The translations under genes were made by a program, and so were the position numbers. Shown in pieces: positions 20,869 to 30,199 of a stretch of 64,000 nt of DNA. This DNA is from Lepraria neglecta (taxonomy: Eukaryota > Ascomycota > Lecanoromycetes > Lecanorales > Stereocaulaceae), in NCBI GenBank assembly GCA_033220425.1, contig CM065649.1, positions 5,137,526 to 5,201,525 of the forward strand. The letters are read 5' to 3'. The notes beneath the pieces are model-generated. The model saw nothing but the letters and a program-made list of their open reading frames with translations. It searched no databases and had not been told where the DNA came from. Each line of letters starts with the position of its first letter. Within the stretch, counting starts at the first letter, position 1.

Positions 20869-22963
20869 TTATGCGTACTGCCAATTCCACTTGTCCAAGA
20901 CCTCGGTCGCATATTCTCCGAAATCAAATGAAGGCGGTGTATCTGGCGAAACCGTTGTCGAACCTATGTCTGTATCCCACGAAGCTTTCAGAGATCCCAA
21001 TCTCGAAGCCATGATGGTGAAAAAGTCCTGATGCTGATGCTGCCACCCTTCGCCCGTCAGCCCCGCATCTTCCTTGACCCTGCTGAAGTTGCTTTGGACT
21101 TGCTCCAAGACCAATGAGACATCAATGTTGTCCGTGACAAGCTTGCGATCCCATTCAGGGTGTTCGCAGGTCGAGAGGCGCCATATGCCTATGAGACAGC
21201 GCGCCATCTGCGCATATGTGAACGCCGAAAATCCCACGTACTGCGATGGTGGGATGCTAAGGAATATATCGATCCAGGATTTGATTGCTTGGAACGAGGC
21301 CCAGAGGCACTCGAACCGCTGGTTGGTCAAAGCGGGAAAGATGTCGCTTGCTTGTGACAGACCAACTTCATTGATGCAAAGCTCTGTTATATGTACTTCC
21401 AACCGGAGAATTTCTGGGAGTAAAGACACGATCAGTAGATATATGAATACAACTGATATCGAGGCTGCCGGTTGTAGCTTCTTGGGAGCGTTAAAAGGAC
21501 GGCGAGCGGTGACTTACTATTGTCTGCTAATTCAACAGGGATCATTACCTTCAAAGTACGAAGTTGCGCTTGCAAGGATCCGAGGTAAGCCATAGCCGAT
21601 GGTCTCGTCAGGTACTCTCCTTCGATTGGAGAACCCCATGACACCTCATTCACCTTCTCGATGATTAGGCGCGACTGGACCAGTCGGACAAGCAGCAAGT
21701 CAGATGGGAATTCCTTCGCTCCTTCCAGCACTACAAGAGACTCGTTGTAGTATGCCGTCCAGCGTAGTGTTTCGCCTTTGCGTGCGAATGAAGGCCTATC
21801 ACTATTAGCGCACTCGTGAAGTCGAGAGGTATGTAGGACTCGTACGTGGAGCTCAGTAAATAGCAGCCAAGCAACGCCCTGCGTTCCTCGAGAGTCGGGG
21901 ATCTGAAACATCTAGAGGGTTTGGGAATCCCTTTCAACTCATGCTCGAGAAGAAGGCCTTGGTCGTTTGACGGCGGCTTGTCCAAACCAAGGTCATACAA
22001 GACTGCTATAGCAAGCTGCACCAGGCTAGCAAAGATCGATCCGTCCAGGTTATAGCGTCGATCCCTAAGGTTCACCGAGCACGGACATTAGCGCAACCAC
22101 CATGCATACCCCGAAGGCTTTACGGATCGGCTCACCAAGCGATATAGACTAAGATGGCCAAAAGCAAGTCTAGATTGCGTGTCCCTACCATATACACTTC
22201 TCGTACTAGAGTCTCGCGCACGTTCTTTGACAGAAACAGCTGTTGCCCTGCGTCGGTTGATGCTACAGTCACGATACAGAGCCAAAGCAAGGGGTATTGC
22301 TGCCGGAGCTGAACAGCCGTGACGGAAGGTGCAATGACGACGAAAGGAAAATGATGCAGAAAATCAGACCGAAATCTACTATAAAACGACTCTGCATCTG
22401 CAGGGTTGATAGATTGATTTACGACCCCTAGCGTGTCTTGTCCAGTGCTTATGTCCGGTGACCTCTGCGGAGCGAAGCCACTTGTATCAACAACCGAGGC
22501 GCCATCTGGCAGTGGATCCGAATCGTTTTCGACATATAGGTTATCGGGCGATAAGTTCAAATCCCTTCTTCCAGCCGATGACGAAGACTGTAGGAGGGCA
22601 ACGAGTCCATTGACTTTCTCCTCGAGCTGGCCTACTTTGCTTCCCCTCGCAGTGGCTTTTGGGAGCACCTGTCGTCTACGCACAGGAGGTGACGGGGAAC
22701 AGGTTTTGTTTAGGCTGTCGCATCTGCGGCCATCACCATAAGCACGTGGCAGCACGAGAGCTTGTTTCCTTGGCCAACCTTGCACATTTCCCTCTCGAGA
22801 TCATGCCTGGGCTGCATTTTGCCTTTGCACGGACACAATTTGTGCAAGCTCGAATGGCTCTGCTGGAAGCAGGTGAAGATGAACCGTTGCCCGCGTCGAG
22901 CAGTGAAGTCTGATTGGATGTGCTGGCGAGTGCAGTGGCTACACCATGTCGGGATGAGCTCAT
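20869..22963 (-). CDS. Zn(II)2Cys6 fungal transcription factor
   Basis: Five exons on the minus strand (22779-22963, 22136-22723, 21846-22064, 21518-21801, 20869-21413) splice in phase to a 606-residue protein; introns are 55, 71, 44 and 104 bp. The zinc cluster lies at about residues 39-70. Joining exons 1 and 2 restores six cysteines spaced C-x2-C-x6-C-x9-C-x2-C-x6-C (ACTNCVRAKAKC ... KCARCDSLNKTC). A basic linker and a short coiled coil (GQLEEKVNGLVALLQSS) follow, as usual for dimeric binding to CGG half-sites. The middle region, with FYSRFRSDFLHHFPFVVIAP and SLVQLAIAVLYDLGLDKPPS, is typical of the fungal-specific regulatory domain. It is the only regulator in the island and may control the neighbouring oxidoreductase genes. 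The 44-bp intron is at the lower limit. Confidence 0.85.
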
Positions 22964-23278
22964 CGCGTATGGTCATAAGCACAATCACGGAATCGGAGTA
23001 GGAGCACAATAATGCTTCAATTACATTGTGAAGGTAGACAGACAAGGAGTAGGAAGGAGTAGGAGAGGGGGTGCAGGATGGAGAACGAGAGAACCAAGGA
23101 ATCTGGTCGGGCAACGAGGTCCGATCCGATCCGATCAGGTCCGGGATCGGAAGTTCCCACTTTTCGCTGCCAATTAATTGCCTTGGCGGCGTAAGCTGAC
23201 GCCATTTGGCATGTCAGAGTCTGGCTTGAAGCAATGGCAGCTGCATGAAAGAAGCATGCAGGAACGTAGGACATAGTG

Positions 23279-23532
23279 CAGTAATTACTGTATTAATTTC
23301 CATCTCCGTATTGACGCTAACAGTAGTCTAGCCCTCTCGGGATAGACTAGGGACTAGACTAGTACTACTCTCGCTAAATCTCGAGTACTAGGATAGATTC
23401 AGCTAGTATAGTTACCATAGTCCAGTCTTCTATGATTACTAAGGTAGATCCTCTTATTGTAGTGTGGCTTGGTATCGTTAGTCAGACATTACAATAACGA
23501 ATAACGCTATCCACAAATTACAGTAACTACTG
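23279..23532. mobile_element. Possible 254-bp MITE
   Basis: Both ends carry CAGTA-TTACTGTA-type sequence in inverted orientation: CAGTAATTACTGTA on the left and, reverse-complemented, CAGTAGTTACTGTA on the right. Each end is itself nearly palindromic. The interior is AT-rich with several small palindromes and no coding capacity. Size and ends fit a non-autonomous DNA element in the promoter region of the regulator gene. A second copy would be needed for proof. Confidence 0.45.
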
Positions 23533-23929
23533 TATGAATGGTGAAATCATACTTATTCAGGATCCCTACAGCCAACAACAGCTCAATATAATAGAAAGAC
23601 CCGGGTTTGACTAGTAGTCTTAGTTCTGTTTCAATGGACCTGGATTTTCATTAGCTGTAGATCGCTCGGTTACTCCTCCAATGGCGTCTGCTGCTTAGTC
23701 ATTCGCCAAGCATCCGCCAATCATCTTTTCGTGGTTCCTGCAGGCCCACTCCCTCCATCCCTCCTAAACACCACATTGAGTATCTATATTTTCAACACGG
23801 AATCCTTCAACACGTTGGAAAGACATACCAAAGTGCTGCAATGGTCAGTTGAGGTAGCTTCTTGAACCGAACTCTCTAGACCGTATTCGAGCCACTTCCT
23901 GCTACCAAAACGAGAGATGTGATGCTTCT
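23533..23929. other. Spacer before SDR 3' end
   Basis: This lies between the putative MITE and the second SDR gene's stop. No open frame, repeat or RNA gene is evident. Confidence 0.4.
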
Positions 23930-24781
23930 TCAGCAAATCCACCCACCGTCAATGGGCACAGTGACTCCATTGACGAAACTACTGTTCGGACTCAAAAGAA
24001 ACGATATAAGCTCAGCCACCTCCTCAGCATCCCCTTTTCGTGCTAGAGCCCCCGGATCGTCCGCACCAAAGAGTTCCGTACTGCCCTTCGCCTCTTCGAT
24101 TCCCTTGATCATAGGCGTCGCAATGATGCCCCTGCAAGTGGCTCAATCAGCACAACACCTAAGCCTGCAGGATAGATGCGACGATGCTCACGGTGCAACA
24201 GCATTGCATCTGATAGCCCGGTGACCCTCTTCTTTGGCCAACGTCCGCGTCAACCCCACGACTGCGTGCTTGCTAGCCACATACGGCGCATTGTTCTCCC
24301 CGCCCACGAGTCCCGCAACACTCGCCGCGTTGACAATGCTACCCCTACCTCTTCCCCCTTTGCCTTCCACCATATGTGGAAGCTGCGCCCGCAGACAGTT
24401 CAACGTTCCCTTGAGGTTCACATCCCACACAAAGTCAAATTCTGCATCTGTGATATTGTATATGCTGCCTTTTTCCTGCGCAATACTAGGCCCGAACACG
24501 CCGGCGAGATTAGCAGCGCCAAAGATGCGCTGATTGAAATGGGAGACCGTGCTGACGATCCAGCCGCGGCAGGCCTCTTGGGAGCGAACGTCGAGCTCGG
24601 TGACGAGGATGGGGAGAGGGGACAGATGTTGGAGGGAGGTGCGGAGGGATTCAAGTGCAGGCGCGTTGATGTCGGCGAGGGAAAGAAGGGCGTGGTGGGA
24701 TGCCAGGAGGGTGGCAGTCGCGCGGCCAATGCCAGAGGCAGCGCCCGTGATACAAATCACCTTGCCTGACAGAGAGGCCAT
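23930..24781 (-). CDS. Short-chain dehydrogenase/reductase (classical type)
   Basis: Exons 24192-24781 and 23930-24131, joined across a 60-bp intron (GTGAGC...TTGCAG), give 263 residues, the usual classical SDR length. VICITGAASGIGRATATLLA (from residue 8) is the cofactor motif, and LADINAPAL after the second strand, with an acidic residue, favours NAD(H). AANLAGVFG replaces the NNAG motif. VNAASVAGL has the catalytic serine and YVASKHAV the Tyr-x3-Lys. The splice joins NAVAP to GIIATPM, rebuilding the conserved PG motif, and the end GVTVPIDGGWIC is the standard C-terminal block. It starts 505 bp from the diverging DUF3237 gene, so the two may be co-regulated. Substrate unknown. Confidence 0.92.
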
Positions 24782-25285
24782 GGAGGGTAATGGCGGATGT
24801 CTGAATAGCCAAGTGGAGGACTGATGGTTCTGCCGAAAATCTTGACGACGAGGACAAGATATTAGAGGCTTGATAAAATCTGCCGAGCCATCAAGGGAGC
24901 ATCAAAATAGATCCCTTCTTCGCGGTCGACTAGAAGCTAATTGAGAAGGTCAGTATCAAGTCAGATCAGGGACAAATCTTGTGAGTACTCGCATTATCAC
25001 CGCGCTTCTCGATGAGTATCGCTCTGGAACCAACATATTTGGCTCCATCCTCGTCCTGCGGACGAAGTAGATGAAATACGCAGTACAATCCCCCATGTTT
25101 CCTGTTGAGATTGCGCTCCTCTCTCCGAATCGGCCCGGAATGTGGAGAATCTGGGGATGGATCCGGTGTACTCGGACCGAAGGATACATGAAAAGCCATG
25201 GCCACGAAAAACTCCAGCAGCAGACTCTTCCAGCTAGATTGAAGAAACCATCATCAACATCGAGGCTGAAACAATCGTAACGACA
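24782..25285. promoter_or_regulatory. Bidirectional promoter between SDR and DUF3237 genes
   Basis: The 504 bases between two diverging start codons hold no supported gene. Such arrangements are common for co-regulated fungal catabolic or metabolite genes. I do not see a definite CGG-N-CCG palindrome that could be assigned to the zinc-cluster factor. Confidence 0.5.
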
Positions 25286-26174
25286 ATGCATTCAGTAGCC
25301 CCAACTACCAAAGATCTCTCAGGATTCCCTACCCTCAAGCCGGCAATCATCACCAAGGTGCATATTGGCGATGTGCACGATCTAGGTCAGGAAAGCCCCA
25401 GCGATCACACGGACTGATAATTCACGTTTGTTTGTAGCTTTTGTAAAAAAAAAACATTCTGACTGTGGTGCCACGTAGGGACCATCCACAATGGATCTAA
25501 GCTGACACACTATGTTAGCCGCCGGGATCCCTATAATGCGCCATGCTGTTCCCTTGCTAATAGTCTGTCTACATAGGGAACCCCAACCGGCACCATTGAG
25601 TCTGTCCCAGGCTACGAGCCCTCCTTCAAAGCGGACGTCACCTTCGGCGCAGACTGGCTTTCATTCGACCCGGACGGGAAGCACGCGCGCATCAACTTGA
25701 AAGGAATGGCTCGGTTCGTGTTTTGGCGTTTCCCTTAGCACAGGAATCTTCGGAAATGTATGATTTCACTGCTCTAATCACTGCCTTGATGATTCACAGG
25801 ACCGAGTCAGGCTCCGCCATTGATTTCCGCTACAAGGGGATTATAAAGATGCCGCCTGAAGTGCAGAAATTGTTCAGCGGGGACCCCACCATGGCGACGG
25901 TACCGTTTGGTCATGCAAGTAAGTCATTGCCATCTCTCGCTTCCCGTCGCCGGCGCCTTGCTTCATATACCAACTTTTTTCGCCCTGGGACGGTGATTTT
26001 CAGCAGCTGACTTTTCTGATAGCTGGCGCGCATACCTTTCTCGTGGCTGATCCGGCGTTGAAGGATTTGGAGAACAGTGTGTTTGTTAGCAATGGTCGAA
26101 TCGTTGTCCATGAGAAAGGGTTGACGGTGGAGACGAGACAGTCTCTGGTCGTTGCTGCGACAGTTATGGATTGA
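25286..26174 (+). CDS. DUF3237 family protein, possible broken first junction
   Basis: Four coding segments are visible: 25286-25385, 25577-25713, 25800-25918 and 26023-26174. The last three splice in phase across GT..AG introns of 86 and 104 bp. The translation (VHIGDVHDLG, TPTGTIESVPGYE, FGADWLSFDPDGKHARINLK, RTESGSAIDFRYKGIIKM, AHTFLVADPALKDLENSVFV) follows the DUF3237/UPF0311 pattern of about 160-170 residues, a small beta-barrel family of unknown function often near oxidoreductase genes. The first junction does not close: donor G|GTCAGG is phase 1 while the only good acceptor, ACATAG|GGAACC, is phase 0. The gene uses an unrecognised first splice (AAG|GTGCAT at 25357 would be in phase but loses conserved residues) or has a 1-bp indel. 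Confidence 0.7.
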
Positions 26175-26362
26175 TGGTTGCAACAATGGATATGTAGCTT
26201 CTCAAGCTGATGAGCAAACTCAAAACAAAATGTACAAGCTGATGGGTGAATCAAACCAAAAAGCGACCAAGTGACGAACGTTGGCGCCATCTCAAGTGGA
26301 AAGTATGATACAGTTTGGTTATGGAAGTACCAAGTATTCAGCCTTACATTTTCATCCTACCA

Positions 26363-27648
26363 TCACTTTACTTTCCCCATAACAACCCCCTTCTTATCCT
26401 TTCCCTCTTCGAACAGGTCCTCATCTCCCGCCCATCTGATAGCCAGATACGTGCTACCAGGCCTAATCAAGAGATATCCAAACACCACGAAACCCAGCGA
26501 CTTCATCCAATTGGTCTCCCATTTCCTCGCCTTGACCACAGTCCTCAATTCCAGGACCGCCACTAATAGCATGACCGCATATCCTGCCAGCTGGTCCCAA
26601 AGCATAAAACCCCTGACCCCATCGCCTATAGTCTTGCCTTGAGCGATCGACAACGGCGGCAGAAACAGCGAGGATAAAGACAATAAAGAAGCGTGGCTCG
26701 GATTGAAGAGCGCGGGAAACAGGGAGCTGGAGATGGCGAGGGTGAGGACGGTAATGTGAAGTATGAAGCCGACAAGAATGGCAACACCACTCACCAACCT
26801 CACTGCTTTGAGGTGTCCTCCTCTCGTGCTCGCAGCAGGCGGCGCATCGGTCCGCTTTTCAGACGCCACCGACACAACTGCGGCGAACACCCTGAAGAGT
26901 GCGTACACGAGCAGGGGATACAGGTTCCACGCCACGATGGCCCATTGCTGGAAAGCATTGCTCACGACTCCTGGAGACGGCAGCGACATCAGGGCCGCGG
27001 GAAGCCAGTAGCCGAGAAGCAGGGCGGGCAAGATGAGCAGGGTTCGCTGTAGAGGGAGGAGAGAGGCGTTGCGGAGGGCCGTCAGAGAGAGCGAGCTGGA
27101 CAGCAAGGGGGAGGAGGCGATGGAGGAGAGGGCCCAGAGGAAGTTTGTCGCGCCGAGAGAGCATGCTTGGAAGGCGAGGAGCCAGAATGTCGATCTGTGA
27201 TGTTCAGCGTGGTCGAGATGGGCAATGGATGTTTTTTCCGTTTGGGATAGGGGAAAAAGAAGCAGCTGGAAACGCTCACTCACCTCAACAAGCCTCTTTG
27301 CCGTCGTCCCTGCCGGAAACAACCCATGTAAAACGCGACGAGGATGGGAAACAGCTGTCCCAGGAAATAAACCCCAATCGTCGACGTGGCGGGATGCGAG
27401 CCGTCGACCGCCTCCCAGAAAAACACCACCAGCACGTCGAGCAGGTAGTCGACTGGCCAGTAGATGCCCGTGAAGCTCCTCCGCAGCTGATGATTCGTTC
27501 CGGGGAGGATGTAGGCGTCGGAGCCGTGCAGAGCGCGGAAGAGGTGGGCGAGGGTGCCGTCGAGGGCGGTGCGGCCCCAGGTGCCGAGGAGGCCGATGAG
27601 GCCGAGGGTGGAGAGGATGGGGCGGAGGGAGTGGGGTTCTGAAGCCAT
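26363..27648 (-). CDS. Polytopic fungal membrane protein, 398 residues
   Basis: Two exons (27284-27648 and 26363-27194) flank an 89-bp intron that splices in phase. The product has eight or nine hydrophobic spans. Notable conserved-looking segments are GTWGRTALDG, ILPGTNHQLRRSFTGIYWPV, VVFFWEAVDGSHPATSTIGV, a Trp/Tyr-rich span QQWAIVAWNLYPLLVYALF, and WDQLAGYAVMLLVAVLELR near the end. The acidic pair in WEAVDGSHP lies next to a membrane span and could be catalytic. The protein resembles uncharacterised fungal integral membrane proteins. A relation to the membrane-bound terpene cyclases of meroterpenoid pathways is possible but only a guess. It is convergent with the DUF3237 gene, with 188 bp between stops. 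No stops or indels. Confidence 0.75.
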
Positions 27649-27739
27649 TGTGGGGAGGGGGGAGATTTTGGGTGATGGGGAGAGTGTTGTGCATGCTTGG
27701 GTTGCGTGGCAGGTGTCTTTTCATGTGTAGAGTGGATTG

Positions 27740-28464
27740 GGGGTTCGGGCCGACAGCGTGCTCGGGCTCGGGCGTTTTACTTGTATTAGGATAAATCTAT
27801 TAGCTTTTTTTCATTTATCTTTTAAAAGTACAAAAAGCTCGAAAAATAGTTATATAGATTTATTTATTATATTCGACTCAATGAATTATATTACGACTAA
27901 ACCTTTAATATTTCTAGCCGTAACTTTATAGAACTACGGGAGCGGGTTTAATATACTTTTATATATATATATATATATATAATTTTATATAGATTATTAT
28001 TCTATATTTAATTACTTTATTTAATTTATCTCTATTTATTTATTCTAGATACGATTCTAATATTAATTTAATTTAATTAATTCTTTTTAATATCTTTTAT
28101 TTTTATAAAAACTATCCTATTTTTTTATAATATATAAATTATATAATTTTTAAAAGTAAATAATTTTCGAAGCTTTAATTAAACTTGTTAAAATATTAAA
28201 TATTAATTTATATAAAATATAATATCTATATTATTGAAACCTATATTATTAATTCTATACGACTATATAGATAAGCGACTAATCTAGTACTAGTATAAAA
28301 GCGGACCGAGGATTAGCCGAGGAAGACTTCTTTCTTCCTTATACTAGAGTAACTTAAATAGTATTATCGAAGATATAGTCCTATTATAGTATACCCTTTC
28401 AATATATATTATTATTATCGCTTTTAAAAATATTTCTAAATATAGCTCTATAAATATTTATTAT
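27740..28464. repeat. RIP-degraded AT-rich DNA
   Basis: GC drops sharply from about 27780 onward. The sequence is nearly all A/T with a (TA)n run near 27961-27980. No coding features. It marks the edge of the gene island. Confidence 0.6.
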
Positions 28465-28612
28465 AAAACAAGTGAGTACCCGTAATCTTCACAGAAGATT
28501 ACCAATAAAACGGCTATATCTCGCTTATTTTATACTCGATTTAGAAAATTTAAGCGGTATTAGAAATTCCTCTATATATAGTATACTTTTTATATATAAG
28601 GCTAAGCTCTAA
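28465..28612. repeat. 145-bp dispersed repeat, copy 1
   Basis: Matches 36705-36842 with few differences, including CCCGTAATCTTCACAGAAGATTAC (with a CTTCACAGAAG palindromic core) and TATCTCGCTTATTTTATACTCG. The Gypsy element begins directly after this copy, so it inserted at its right edge. It may be the end of another transposon family. Confidence 0.65.
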
Positions 28613-29164
28613 TGTTACGAATACGTTGCGTGCTGTATATCGTATATGGATTGATTCTCAATAGGGATGGAGGTGCAACTAGACAAGAGTATAAAGCAGG
28701 CTTCAAGTGATGCTAAGCGGGTCTGGTATATAATCAGATGATATATATTCAGTGCCTAGCCTAAGAGATCTATCGTATATAGTAGATACTAGATGAAAAT
28801 AGAAGTTGAGCACGATACTCCAAGTGGTAAGTAGTGCTCTGCATATATAGACATACGAAATCCATACTAAGCATTCTTGATCGCACTGATCGCACTGATC
28901 GCATCTACGCTTATTACGACCACTGCGCTTATCGCTTAATATGCCAAGTCTTCCTGATCGCACTGATCGTACTAATCGTATCTACGCTCATGACGACCAC
29001 TATACTCATCGCTTAATATGCCAAGCCTTCAGGGTCTATCCGAGTCGGACACCGACTCGTCGACTCGAACTATAACGGGCGCTACGCTCTATAAGCGTAT
29101 CCCTGATTATATTTCCTAATCGTAATATTAGCTCCCTCTCCCAGATTTCTCGTCCCGAGAAACT

Positions 29165-29770
29165 ATCTATCCTTTATACTACCCCGACGTACTAAACGTT
29201 TAGATAAACCGACCGTCCGCCGAATAGTATTGGCCAGTAAGCTAAACGAAGTTATTATATAGCCGTGCTCCCGATATATTACCAGCGGCAAATAGTACCT
29301 GATAGGTACAGGGTCCGACAGGTATTCTAACTATATGGGCAGCGGTAGGAAATACGACCTTATAGTATTACCCCTCGAAATATATCGTATTAAGACGGAA
29401 CGAAAGGAAGCGTAGTTATAGTTAAAAAATACGCGCGAAGAGCTTGAGGATTATATACAAAAATTAATAGAGGAATCTATATATCTTTAGACTACGCTAA
29501 CGCGCCTTTAGATATAGTATAAATATCTTAAAAATAAAAAGCGGAAGATTATAGACTAAGTAATATAGAATATTAAGGAGTTAGAAGAAGACTAGCGGTC
29601 TATCCTAAGTATTCCTGATAATTAGATATTCAACGTCTCGTCCGAATAATTTAGCTTCCTAGCCGGAACCGATTAGTCCTCCTTCCCGATCATTCCCGGA
29701 ACTCCTATAGAAGGCCCTGGTAGTTCCGGAGGTTCTTAAGGGGTTCCCAGGTATTTTCGGTATCGTTGTA
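29165..29770 (+). pseudogene. Antisense Cys-rich coiled-coil gene inside the Gypsy element
   Basis: On the + strand, opposite to pol, the text SRYITSGKQYLIGTGSDRY then SNYMGSGRKYDLIVLPLEIY precedes a charged helical segment (KTERKEAQLQLKNTREELED) and a Ser/Pro-rich tail. Several Tyr positions (TAT) would be Cys (TGT) before G-to-A change, giving a C-x2-C ... C-x2-C zinc-binding pattern followed by a coiled coil. Similar Cys-rich frames are common in fungal repeats. Its place between the 3' end of pol and the 3' LTR, in antisense, suggests an accessory gene or a nested fragment. Confidence 0.5.
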
Positions 29771-30199
29771 CCCTTTCTATTTAACTAGATATTTCTAATC
29801 GACCTAATTTAGAATCCTCTTAACCTCGAACTCTATTTCTTCCTTAATATTATAGTAAAATATTTCTTAGAGAGGTATATTAGAGTCCGCTAGCTCTAAG
29901 AGTAAGATATAGAATATCGGATATACTTTAGTGTCAGGTAGTAGTTAGAGTTTATAGTTGACTGGTCCTTTTAACCGTTTAATCAAGAATAGTCTAACCT
30001 TAATATAATCTAGTTTCTTACTTGGTCTCGTCGTCCTTATATTTTTATTAGGAGGTATACTTTATCTCCCTCTTTTAGCTAAGGAATATTCTTTCTTTTC
30101 TTATTAATCTATTCCTTTAACTTCTTATTAGAGCTCTTAATAGACCTTTATATATCCTTATATAAATTCTTTAGCTCTTCTACCTTAACTAAGGCTCTT

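Noticed and set aside
26363-27724. 453-codon minus frame starting at 27724
   Set aside because: Its first 180 residues are Pro/His/Arg-rich text out of frame with exon 1 of the membrane protein and run through the intron. Only the part after 27194 is real coding.
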